From positions 4,774,001 to 4,838,000 of the forward strand of contig NZ_CP109994.1 of assembly GCF_025947065.1 (NCBI RefSeq): a stretch of 64,000 nucleotides of DNA, written 5' to 3'. The stretch comes from Flavobacterium sp. N1736. GTDB taxonomy: Bacteria > Bacteroidota > Bacteroidia > Flavobacteriales > Flavobacteriaceae. Under the pieces are notes generated by a model, which made no database searches, was not told the origin of the DNA, and saw only the letters and a program-made list of their open reading frames with translations. The translations under genes were made by a program, and so were the position numbers. Shown here in pieces: positions 54,081 through 61,147 of this stretch; within the stretch, counting starts at the first letter, position 1, and each line of letters begins with the position of its first letter.

Positions 54081-54170
54081 GGGAGCATAGGTTTAGAGGG
54101 AGCATAGGTTTAGAGGAACAAAGGAAGAAAGGAAGAAAGGAAGAAAGGAACAAAGGAAGAAAGGAGCAAA
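54081..54170. repeat. 17-bp pair and seven 8-bp tandem units
   Basis: GGGAGCATAGGTTTAGA occurs twice in tandem (54081-54097, 54098-54114). It is followed by seven 8-base units (GGAACAAA, GGAAGAAA x3, GGAACAAA, GGAAGAAA, GGAGCAAA) from 54115 to 54170. A microsatellite just upstream of the -7 element of the TMEM143-like gene. Confidence 0.9.
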
Positions 54171-54214
54171 GGCTCAAGGAAATAGGGAAACATTCACAAC
54201 ATAACCACAAAGTA

Positions 54215-54255
54215 TGTCATCCTGACGGAGGAAGGATCTTCGCAAGAAACTCGAC
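54215..54255. repeat. Interspersed TGTCATCCTGAC-type repeat
   Basis: TGTCATCCTGACGGAGGAAG followed by GATCTTCGCAAG is a sequence type I recall as frequent in Bacteroidetes intergenic DNA. The parts TCCTGA, GAAGGATCTTC are internally near-palindromic. No protein is encoded. Confidence 0.5.
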
Positions 54256-54291
54256 AAAGGTTTACATGCAAACTCTGCAATTAAAAAAACT

Positions 54292-54927
54292 TTACGACTT
54301 AATGATTCTAAAACGGCTGGGATATTGAGGCCACAAACTTTTTTTGTTGCCATAATAATCCATAAAATCTTCGCAAACAAAAACTGCGTGTGCTGTTGAC
54401 CAGGCCACAACGCCACAAAATTCACTTCCGGATTGTCGTTTTAGCTTTTGAATCTGTTTGCCTTTTTCAAAACCTAAATATTTATAAATGGTTGGTGTAT
54501 AAACTTCACCATCTTCTAAATCGTCCATAGCTTTTTCAAAAGTGTCGATTTTCTCAATAATTTGTCTGCATTTTGCCATTACAGCGTATGTCAATACAGC
54601 ATATTCTGTTATTTTTTCGCTCTCAGGATTATCTTTTATATAGACAAAATCAGCAGAAAATCTGGCTTTATCTATTTCCTCTTTTTTTAAATTAAACGAC
54701 GTATTATTTTTCAACGTTATTTTATATAAACCATCGTTTACTTTTTGAGTTATAAAAAGATTCTCTAATCCATAAACATTTAAAGAAGCCTTAATAAAAG
54801 CAATTGATGAACAGTTTGTTCGTTCTCCCTGTTTAAAGCTTTCAAAAATTTGATCTGAACTTAATTGCGAGTAAGAATTGGAACAAATAAACATGAAAAA
54901 TAAAAATGTAGAAGTAATAAATTTCAT
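54292..54927 (-). CDS. Secreted protein, possible papain-fold enzyme
   Basis: 211 residues from the ATG at 54927 (an earlier in-frame start adds an unlikely tail). The signal peptide cleaves near SYSQ-LS. The segment RTNCSSIAFIKASLNVYG has a Cys (39) at the start of a helix. A late His (180) lies in STAHAVFVCEDF, followed by YYGNKKSLW, an order reminiscent of papain-like cysteine peptidases. The resemblance is weak and the family is not recognised. A -7 element lies 52 bases upstream. Confidence 0.65.
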   Translation of the reverse strand: MKFITSTFLFFMFICSNSYSQLSSDQIFESFKQGERTNCSSIAFIKASLNVYGLENLFITQKVNDGLYKITLKNNTSFNLKKEEIDKARFSADFVYIKDNPESEKITEYAVLTYAVMAKCRQIIEKIDTFEKAMDDLEDGEVYTPTIYKYLGFEKGKQIQKLKRQSGSEFCGVVAWSTAHAVFVCEDFMDYYGNKKSLWPQYPSRFRIIKS

Positions 54928-54970
54928 TGTCTTAATTTTATAATAGTTTCCGGTGATTTTTGATACTATG

Positions 54971-54986
54971 TAGATTTGCAAATCTA
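54971..54986. promoter_or_regulatory. 16-bp palindrome containing a -7 element on each strand
   Basis: TAGATTTGCAAATCTA is perfectly palindromic, so TAGATTTG reads on both strands. The minus-strand copy (54979-54986) is the likely promoter of the gene ending at 54292. Plus-strand use would transcribe into gene-free DNA. Confidence 0.45.
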
Positions 54987-55304
54987 TAAAAATCAACTAA
55001 TAATTAGCGTTTTTACTTTTAACTTTTTTATGGAAGAAAATTTTGCGAAGTAGGAGAAACAAAAAGTGAGATTTCCAATCTTATTACAGATTCGAAATCT
55101 CACTTTATTGCTCCAAAAAAAATAATACTTTAAATAATTTCCTTTTGGGAAATTATAATTTATAGACAAAACTATTAGAAGACAAGTCTACCACTAAATA
55201 AAGTTTTGGCAACACGTATTTATACCTGTTTTTGTTTTTTTTGAAGCTGGAAAACTCATAACTGTAAGATTTATAAGCATAAACAAGATTACAGCAAACG
55301 AGAA
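54987..55304. other. Gene-free region with a perfect hairpin
   Basis: It contains AAAGTGAGATTT (55063-55074) paired perfectly with 55095-55106, plus a smaller palindrome AATTTCC/GGGAAATT near 55137-55158. The first may terminate the zinc-ribbon gene on the minus strand. No ORF with coding character was seen. Confidence 0.6.
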
Positions 55305-55772
55305 TTAATTTGGATCCGATTTTTTTAATTCAATTATCTTATAAATGTATTGCAGCAAATTTTCTTTTTCTACCGAAAAAACCGCTTTTTCATCTTCCGT
55401 ACTCAAATATAAATCTGCAATACTTTCAGCATTCATATTATTGTTTTGATATTGATGCTCAATATATTTTATTAGATTATCTATAAAAAGTTCTTGTAGT
55501 CTTCCTTTTTCTAAAGTTTCCGGATCACCATTTTTTATTTTTTCTATCTCAGATTCCGGTAAATCTATAGTAAGATACGTAGTATCTACAGGTACTTTTA
55601 AGAGCTGTTCTTCGGTAATTTTTCCAGACGCATCACAATAAGCGCATGGACCGGGTGCCCATTTTAATTGCTTATTTAAGCGTCGTATATCTTCAGGACC
55701 TACAAATCCTTTTCCCAAACATCTTGGGCATTCTAAATTTGAATTTTTAAACAGGAAATTAAAAAAAGTCAT
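55305..55772 (-). CDS. Small protein with two CxxC zinc-ribbon knuckles
   Basis: 155 residues, no signal peptide. CPRCLGKG (residues about 15-22) and CAYCDASG (about 43-50) form a DnaJ-type paired CxxCxGxG zinc ribbon. The rest is acidic and helical. DnaJ J-domain and other parts are absent, so this is a stand-alone ribbon, perhaps an adaptor. The function is not known. A near-consensus TATCTTCG lies about 45 bases upstream. Confidence 0.72.
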   Translation of the reverse strand: MTFFNFLFKNSNLECPRCLGKGFVGPEDIRRLNKQLKWAPGPCAYCDASGKITEEQLLKVPVDTTYLTIDLPESEIEKIKNGDPETLEKGRLQELFIDNLIKYIEHQYQNNNMNAESIADLYLSTEDEKAVFSVEKENLLQYIYKIIELKKSDPN

Positions 55773-55994
55773 TCTACTTTAAATTTGGGGGGTTAACGTT
55801 TCATGGCTTTGCGAAGATACTTATTTATGTAAGAAATTTATTTTAATGTTCATTGTTTTTTTGAACAGAAGTGTTTGTAAGGCACTTTTTGGATATTAAG
55901 ATTCAAAGCTTCAAAATAACAAAAAGACTCAGAACATGGATATTACGCAAGGATTTTCTTAGAACTATGCAAGCTGATTAATAGATTATTATAG

Positions 55995-56002
55995 TAAATT
56001 TG
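55995..56002 (+). promoter_or_regulatory. -7 promoter element for the DoxX-like gene
   Basis: TAAATTTG fits TAnnTTTG, 53 bases before the ATG at 56056. Confidence 0.5.
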
Positions 56003-56055
56003 AATAGAATCATTTGTTAATAAAATGTTTCAATTAAAATTAAATCAAATCTGAA

Positions 56056-56490
56056 ATGGAAAATATACATACTACCAAAACTCAAAATTTCTTTAGAATA
56101 GTATTAGGAATCTTTATGATAACGGCCGCTTTTGGTCACTTTACTTTTCAGAGAGCCGATTTTCAGGCACAAGTTCCAAATTGGGTTCCCGTAGATAAAG
56201 ATTTGGTTGTAATACTTTCCGGAATTGTAGAAATTGCATTAGGTCTTGGTATGTTGTTTCTAAAAAAATACAGAATATATGTTGGAATCGCACTTGCCAC
56301 ATTTTACCTGTTAGTTTTTCCTGGTAATATTGCCCAATATCTAAACGGAACAAGCGCTTTTGGACTCGATACAGACGAAGCACGTTTGATTCGATTATTT
56401 TTTCAGCCCGTTTTGATTTTTCTTGCTTTGTGGTCTACAGGAGCAATTGCTTTTTTACGAACAAAGTTTAAAGAGAAATTAGAATTATAA
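56056..56490 (+). CDS. DoxX-like membrane protein
   Basis: A 144-residue, four-helix membrane protein. FFRIVLGIFMITAAFGHF at the start and VEIALGLGMLF in the middle are the DoxX/SURF4-type pattern with its PGNIAQYLNG loop. DoxX proteins are linked to redox and thiol stress in other bacteria. No partner gene is visible here. Monocistronic in appearance. Confidence 0.82.
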   Translation: MENIHTTKTQNFFRIVLGIFMITAAFGHFTFQRADFQAQVPNWVPVDKDLVVILSGIVEIALGLGMLFLKKYRIYVGIALATFYLLVFPGNIAQYLNGTSAFGLDTDEARLIRLFFQPVLIFLALWSTGAIAFLRTKFKEKLEL

Positions 56491-56627
56491 AAGTTTTAAG
56501 CAACTAAGTTTTTTTTAAGGTTCAAAGAGACAAGAGTCTAAAGTTTGGAATTTATTTTTTCTGTTTTCTCAATAAAAACACGAAACTAGCATGAGCCATT
56601 TCTATTAGCCTACCTTACACAAAAAAG

Positions 56628-57236
56628 ATGGCGATAGAAGAGAAAGTTAGGCAGGTTGAAGCATTATTTGAAAGACTTGAAATTGAAATTACTGCTTTTA
56701 AATCAGACACACATATATATTGCAACGCCGGTTGTGGTAAATGTTGTTCTACGCCTAATATAGACGCCTCACCTTTAGAATTTTTACCCTGGGCATTTCA
56801 TTTATTTTTGAATGGAAAAGCCGAAGAAACATTAGTTGAACTCACAAATAATAAGGTAAAAAATTGTCATTTATATCGATCTATTTCTGTTTTAGAATAT
56901 CAAAAAGGAAGTTGCAGCAATTATCGTTATCGAGGTTTAGTATGCCGACTTTTTGGTTATGCGGCAAATACCGACAAATTTGGAAAATTGCGATTGGCAA
57001 CCTGCAAAATAATAAAAGAACAACAAACTGAAAACTTCACCAAAGCAGAAGAACTTATAAACAGAGAAATATATGTTCCTATTTTTTCTGATTATTACAT
57101 GCGACTCGCACAAATTGATCTTAGAATGGGTGTCATTTTAATTCCGATAAACGAAGCATTAAAAATGGCAATTGAAGAAGTTTTGCATTATTATGCTTAC
57201 CGACCTTTGCCGAATGGATTGGGGAATATTGCTTAG
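56628..57236 (+). CDS. YkgJ-family cysteine cluster protein
   Basis: A 202-residue soluble protein. The N-terminal C-NAG-C-GK-CC motif (about 26-34) and later Cys residues (NCHLY, SCSNYRYRGLVCRLF, TCKII) are the YkgJ zinc/iron-binding cluster pattern. The family is of unknown biochemical role. It starts at the ATG at 56628. About 50 bases of AT-rich DNA after it lead to the promoter of the small downstream gene. Confidence 0.85.
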   Translation: MAIEEKVRQVEALFERLEIEITAFKSDTHIYCNAGCGKCCSTPNIDASPLEFLPWAFHLFLNGKAEETLVELTNNKVKNCHLYRSISVLEYQKGSCSNYRYRGLVCRLFGYAANTDKFGKLRLATCKIIKEQQTENFTKAEELINREIYVPIFSDYYMRLAQIDLRMGVILIPINEALKMAIEEVLHYYAYRPLPNGLGNIA

Positions 57237-57287
57237 GAATATCCTTTAATAATGATGAAACCTCTAGTGATTACGCGGGTTTTTGTC

Positions 57288-57295
57288 TATCTTTG
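57288..57295 (+). promoter_or_regulatory. -7 promoter element for the structured leader/small gene
   Basis: TATCTTTG fits TAnnTTTG. The predicted start is near 57300, giving a leader of about 138 bases to the ATG at 57438. Confidence 0.6.
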
Positions 57296-57337
57296 CAGTC
57301 CTAAATGCAAAAAAAATATGAACTCAAAAAAATTTTT

Positions 57338-57413
57338 ACCCGTGTGGTATGGTGGCGGTATTGGAAACAACTGCAACGTTCTTTGCGACGTAGGACATCT
57401 TAGCCATGCGGGT
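57338..57413 (+). ncRNA. GC-rich structured leader RNA candidate
   Basis: Bases 57338-57347 (ACCCGTGTGG) pair with 57404-57413 (CCATGCGGGT) over 10 bp with two G-T pairs. An inner stem TGCAA/TTGCG (57372-57376 with 57383-57387) sits in the enclosed 56 bases. About 40 of 76 bases are G or C, far above the surrounding AT-rich DNA. It lies between a promoter and the ATG at 57438, where a riboswitch or other cis-regulatory RNA would sit. No known class matched from memory. An alternative is an N-terminal extension of the following ORF in the same frame. Confidence 0.5.
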
Positions 57414-57437
57414 TTATATTTCCTAAAATGCAAAATT

Positions 57438-57671
57438 ATGAGTACAAACACTCTTTCAAAAGAAGCCGAATTGAGGCTTACAGATTTTTTCAACAAAACT
57501 GTAGATCCTAAAACCATGGCAAAGACAATCCGACATCTCAATTACTTATTAGCTCTAAGCGTAATGAGAGAAAACGAAACCCTTAAACTGGAAATGCCCA
57601 ATCTGGAAAACGGTTTTTACTGGCTAAATCAATTAGCCGAAGTTCTAAACCCCTATCTAGATGTTGAGTAA
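57438..57671 (+). CDS. Small protein of unknown function
   Basis: 77 residues from the ATG at 57438 (MSTNTLSKEAELRLTDFFNK). Helical, acidic, no signal peptide. I do not recognise a family. The frame stays open upstream to 57252 and has another ATG at 57318, but that extra part is GC-rich and foldable, so the shorter start is preferred. It is followed by a terminator. Confidence 0.7.
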   Translation: MSTNTLSKEAELRLTDFFNKTVDPKTMAKTIRHLNYLLALSVMRENETLKLEMPNLENGFYWLNQLAEVLNPYLDVE

Positions 57672-57684
57672 AACGTAGATAAAG

Positions 57685-57709
57685 AAAAGCCACTTTTTTA
57701 GTGGCTTTT
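57685..57709 (+). terminator. Terminator of the small gene
   Basis: AAAAGCCACT pairs with AGTGGCTTTT, loop TTTTT, then T. Confidence 0.88.
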
Positions 57710-57795
57710 TGGTTTTATTACGGATTGCAAATCCTCGCAATCGTTGTGTAACTATATCCGTGTGATCTGCGTTTAGATCAAATAAACTGTCTTTT

Positions 57796-58506
57796 TTACC
57801 TAAAGAAACTATCCAACAAAATCTGGTATTTCCGTCCTACAGGAACAATCTCATTATTACACATCGTTAAAGATTTAAAAGTAACCGAAGAAATTTTAGT
57901 AACGTTTACAATAAAAGAACGGTGCACCTGAACAAAATTATTGCTGTCAATTTCTGACGCAATACTAGAAAGCGAACCATACACAATTAAAGGTAAATTG
58001 AGTTTGGTGCTGTAGAGTTTCATATAATTGCCAAGACTTTCGATGTAAATAATATCCGTTAAAAAAATGTCTGTCATTTGACCGTTTACGCGAATAGAAA
58101 GTACTTTTTCGCAGGAGTTGTCTTCTTTTTTTAAACTATTTCCGGAGAAGTAAATCTTGGCTTTTTCGATTGCTTTAGAGAATTTTTCAAACGAAATAGG
58201 TTTTAGCAAATAATCTATTGCATCGTTTTGGTACGCCGAAAGAGCAAAATCAGAATAAGCTGTGGTAACAATCGTTAAAGGTCTTTTGGGTTGTAATTCC
58301 ATTAACTCAACGCCCGAAATTACAGGCATATTAATATCCAGAAAAATAATATCGTAGGCATTTTCGTTGAGCATTTTTATCGCTTCCATTCCGTTAAAAG
58401 CACTTCCGGAATGTTCCAGATCTTCAAATTTCGAAATATGAGACGCAAGTGCCTTGTGTGCCGGCGATTCATCATCTATGATAAGACAGCGGTAGGTAAG
58501 TGCCAT
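57796..58506 (-). CDS. LytTR-type response regulator
   Basis: A 236-residue LytR/AlgR-family regulator. Receiver: acidic pair Asp11-Asp12, phosphoacceptor Asp57 in FLDINMP, Thr and Lys switch residues (VTTAY, LKPIS). The C-terminal LytTR DNA-binding domain begins near 133 (FLTDIIYIESLGNYMKLY and VQVHRSFIVN). Its start overlaps the kinase gene by 31 bases, so the pair is one unit. A direct-repeat operator candidate lies upstream of the kinase gene. Confidence 0.93.
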   Translation of the reverse strand: MALTYRCLIIDDESPAHKALASHISKFEDLEHSGSAFNGMEAIKMLNENAYDIIFLDINMPVISGVELMELQPKRPLTIVTTAYSDFALSAYQNDAIDYLLKPISFEKFSKAIEKAKIYFSGNSLKKEDNSCEKVLSIRVNGQMTDIFLTDIIYIESLGNYMKLYSTKLNLPLIVYGSLSSIASEIDSNNFVQVHRSFIVNVTKISSVTFKSLTMCNNEIVPVGRKYQILLDSFFR

Positions 58507-59477
58507 ATATTTAATTTTACGATAAAGATATTCTTTTCTTTTTTACAGTTCAATTCATGCTTTAAACCATAAACTTCGAGACGTCTTTTTAGGTTTTCGA
58601 TACCAATTCCCGTACCTGAAATTCGGGAGCCGGAATTAAGATAACTATTTTTTATAGTAAAAGATAAACTATTGCATTTTACCTTTAAATCAAGATTTAT
58701 AAAAGGTTCAGCAGTTTCTGCCGAAAACTTAACTGCATTTTCTACCAAAGGCAAAAAGAACAATGGCGGAATATCTATGCTGTCAAAATTGCCTTCAAAT
58801 TTTTGGGTTATTGCCAGTCTTTCATTTCTAAAAGTATAATATTCCATATACTTTTTAATAAAAGCAATTTCTTCATCTAATAAAACATAATCTTTTTTGG
58901 TAGCTTCAATTTGGTAGCGAAGCATGTCGGAAAGATTCAAAATTCTGTCCGGAACTTTATCCGGTTCTGCAAGAGATTCTCCGTATAAATTATTCATCGC
59001 ATTCAGCAAAAAATGTGGATTAAGCTGTTGTTTTAAAAATGAAAGTTCAGACTTGAAATTCATAATATCCTTATCTGTATCCATGATTTTTTTGGTAATC
59101 ACAACATGAATAAAATAAAAAAACATTCCGTTGATAATAAGCGATAATATTTGAAGTGTTTTGAAATTTCCTAAACCCATAAGAGGGAAAAACCAATTCA
59201 TGAAAAAGTAAAAACAAGTCCAGTAAATGACGAAAAGCGCAAAGAATATTTTAGCCTTTTTTTTGAATAAGAAAGGTTTAATGATAAAAAGATTGAAAAT
59301 CGTAATCCATACAATACACGGAAAATAACCAACTGCTATTTTACTCATCATATACGACCAACTGTGTCCATCTAGTCTTAATTCGTCATAAACACAGGCC
59401 AAAATCACCAAAAATATGAAAGTGTGTACGATAAGGTTTCGAAGAAAAAAATTCTGATAGATTTTAAGCATTTTCAT
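58476..59477 (-). CDS. LytS-type sensor histidine kinase
   Basis: A 333-residue membrane kinase with four predicted helices in the first 130 residues and no large external sensor. The phosphoacceptor is His155 in LKQQLNPHFLLNAMNNL, the HisKA_3-free PF06580 type. The ATPase has the N-box PLVENAVKF and a G-box GTGIGIENLKRRL. It probably phosphorylates the overlapping regulator. A TAATTTTG -7 element lies six bases before its ATG. Confidence 0.92.
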   Translation of the reverse strand: MKMLKIYQNFFLRNLIVHTFIFLVILACVYDELRLDGHSWSYMMSKIAVGYFPCIVWITIFNLFIIKPFLFKKKAKIFFALFVIYWTCFYFFMNWFFPLMGLGNFKTLQILSLIINGMFFYFIHVVITKKIMDTDKDIMNFKSELSFLKQQLNPHFLLNAMNNLYGESLAEPDKVPDRILNLSDMLRYQIEATKKDYVLLDEEIAFIKKYMEYYTFRNERLAITQKFEGNFDSIDIPPLFFLPLVENAVKFSAETAEPFINLDLKVKCNSLSFTIKNSYLNSGSRISGTGIGIENLKRRLEVYGLKHELNCKKEKNIFIVKLNIWHLPTAVLS

Positions 59478-59482
59478 AACGG

Positions 59483-59490
59483 CAAAATTA
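59483..59490 (-). promoter_or_regulatory. -7 promoter element for the two-component operon
   Basis: TAATTTTG on the minus strand fits TAnnTTTG. Only five bases separate it from the kinase ATG at 59477, predicting a leaderless mRNA. Confidence 0.5.
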
Positions 59491-59537
59491 GAGTAATATT
59501 ATAGTTTATACCTACTTACGATAAAAAAATTATACGA

Positions 59538-59579
59538 ACGCCATTGGTATAAATAATACGCCATTAGTATAATTATACT
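59538..59579. promoter_or_regulatory. Direct-repeat and palindromic operator candidate
   Basis: ACGCCATTGGTATAA (59538-59552) and ACGCCATTAGTATAA (59558-59572) are two near-identical 15-base units exactly 20 bases apart, two turns of the helix. The second runs into the perfect palindrome AGTATAATTATACT (59566-59579). The site lies in the 180-base gap between the LytTR operon and the divergent barrel gene. LytTR regulators bind paired direct repeats about 20-21 bases apart. Confidence 0.6.
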
Positions 59580-59657
59580 ATTATAAAAGAGGCTTCTCAT
59601 TTACATTTGCCAAGAGTTTCAATCATTTCAAAACCAAATAAAATACCACGCTTATTT

Positions 59658-60638
59658 ATGAGAAAAAGAATCATCTCAGTTCTGTTTGTATGTACATCTT
59701 TGCACATAATGGCGCAGGAAAAGAATCAGCCCATGCAAACGGTGGTAAAAGTAATTACAGATAAATTTCCGACCACAAGAATTTTAGATGTGCAATACGA
59801 ACAACTAGGACCAACAAATTATGATTCGGAGTTGTTTGGAAATCGTTTTGAAAGAGGCAGAATCGAAAATCATAACAGACTTAAAGTCGCATTTAATGTG
59901 CCGTTTTATGTATCAGAATCGAAACGACTTATTTTAACCGGTTCATTGCGTTATAAATATGAAACGTACGGTTTTGGCGATATTTATAATTATAATTCAA
60001 ACACAAATTATACAAGAGAGAAAGAAGATTTTCATTTTATGGCTGCTGCAATGAGTGCAACCTATATGTCGACACTTTTTAAAAAACCTATTATTTATAA
60101 CGCAACCGCCACGGTTGACGGAAATGAAGATGGTGTACAACGTGTAAAAGGATTTGTAACTGCAAATTTGGTTTTGAAACGAACAGCCAATACCACAATT
60201 ACACTTGGTGCTTTAGCGATGTTGGATCCTTCTGCAATTATTCCGATAACGCCTTTGTTTACTTATAATCATAAGTTTAAAGACTCAAAGTGGGATGTTG
60301 ATTTCATTTTACCGCAAAGATTACTGTTTAGAAGGGAATTATTAGAAAATGGAAGAATTTCCTTAGGTACTGAATTAAACTCTGAAAGTTTTTACTTAAA
60401 TTTGAATACCTCAAATTTGAAGGGGATTTATGAGTTGAATCAGTTGGAGTTAAAATCCGGCATTACTTACGAATACTGTTTTACGCCAAAAGTAATCAGT
60501 TTTTTTAAAGTCGGAGTCAATAATGTATTAAGCACGCGAATTACCGAAAAGGGCGAGCGAACAAACAAATATGTTTATGACCACAGCGAAGACACTCAGG
60601 GATATTTTAGAGTCGGAATATCATACAATCCTTTTTAA
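59658..60638 (+). CDS. Outer-membrane beta-barrel protein (DUF6268-like)
   Basis: 326 residues from the ATG at 59658 (an in-frame TTG at 59607 would add an improbable leader). A signal peptide (cleavage near MAQ-EK) is followed by barrel-like alternating strands (YVSESKRLILTGSLRYKYETY) and an end of YFRVGISYNPF, typical of outer-membrane proteins. It is divergent to the LytTR operon with the operator candidate in between, so it is a likely target. Substrate unknown. Confidence 0.75.
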   Translation: MRKRIISVLFVCTSLHIMAQEKNQPMQTVVKVITDKFPTTRILDVQYEQLGPTNYDSELFGNRFERGRIENHNRLKVAFNVPFYVSESKRLILTGSLRYKYETYGFGDIYNYNSNTNYTREKEDFHFMAAAMSATYMSTLFKKPIIYNATATVDGNEDGVQRVKGFVTANLVLKRTANTTITLGALAMLDPSAIIPITPLFTYNHKFKDSKWDVDFILPQRLLFRRELLENGRISLGTELNSESFYLNLNTSNLKGIYELNQLELKSGITYEYCFTPKVISFFKVGVNNVLSTRITEKGERTNKYVYDHSEDTQGYFRVGISYNPF

Positions 60639-60677
60639 TCGAAATTCATGATTTATTGTAATTTAAAATAAATAATT

Positions 60678-60890
60678 ATGGTTGTTGAGGTTTTTAAAAC
60701 AAATGTCCAGAAAGAGGCAGACAAAAATTATATTATTGCCGTGATTCAAAGTCAGTTTCCTGATTATAAAGTTAATTTTGATCTGGAAGACTGCGATAAA
60801 ATATTAAGGGTTGAAGGTGTTGAACTTGAACCTAGAAACATCATAGATTATGTAAATTGTCTGGGATATGTTTGTGTGGCTCTTGAATAA
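60678..60890 (+). CDS. Small HMA-fold-like protein
   Basis: 70 residues: VEVFKTNVQKEADKNYIIAVIQSQFPDYKVNFDLEDCDKILRVEGV fits the beta-alpha-beta layout of heavy-metal-associated domains, but the CxxC metal site is absent. It may be a degenerate metal-binding or interaction module. It begins 39 bases after the barrel gene, and probably shares its transcript. Confidence 0.7.
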   Translation: MVVEVFKTNVQKEADKNYIIAVIQSQFPDYKVNFDLEDCDKILRVEGVELEPRNIIDYVNCLGYVCVALE

Positions 60891-60912
60891 GTGAAAATTT
60901 AGTTTTGTGTAG

Positions 60913-60940
60913 AAAAAAGGGTATAAACACCCGTTTTTTT
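60913..60940 (+). terminator. Terminator
   Basis: AAAAAA-GGGT pairs with ACCC-(G)-TTTTTT, six-base loop, T run, one bulged base. Confidence 0.75.
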
Positions 60941-61132
60941 CTATTGGATTATCAATAATTTTGGCGAAATAATTTCTTCGTAAAACTTTTATATTTACTC
61001 GTCATGATAAGTTTCATTCTTTCGCTTTTAGTGTTTTTACTTCATAAGCTGTCCTAAAAAGCTTTGTTATTTAATTGTTTTCAAGCTCTTTTTCGATAGA
61101 AAGGTTTATTGACTTTGTGCGCATTATTTTTT

Positions 61133-61140
61133 TAAATTTG
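61133..61140 (+). promoter_or_regulatory. -7 promoter element for the SulP gene
   Basis: TAAATTTG fits TAnnTTTG and ends 7 bases before the ATG at 61148, so the leader is at most a few bases. A TTG lies at 61115-61117. Confidence 0.55.
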
Positions 61141-61147
61141 TGCACTT

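Noticed and set aside
54115..54170. 8-bp tandem units considered as a CRISPR-like array
   Set aside because: The units are contiguous with no spacers, and no cas gene is near.
57252..57437. Longer start for the small gene at 57438
   Set aside because: The extra part includes the -7 promoter element and a GC-rich foldable block, so coding there is less likely; kept as an alternative from the ATG at 57318.
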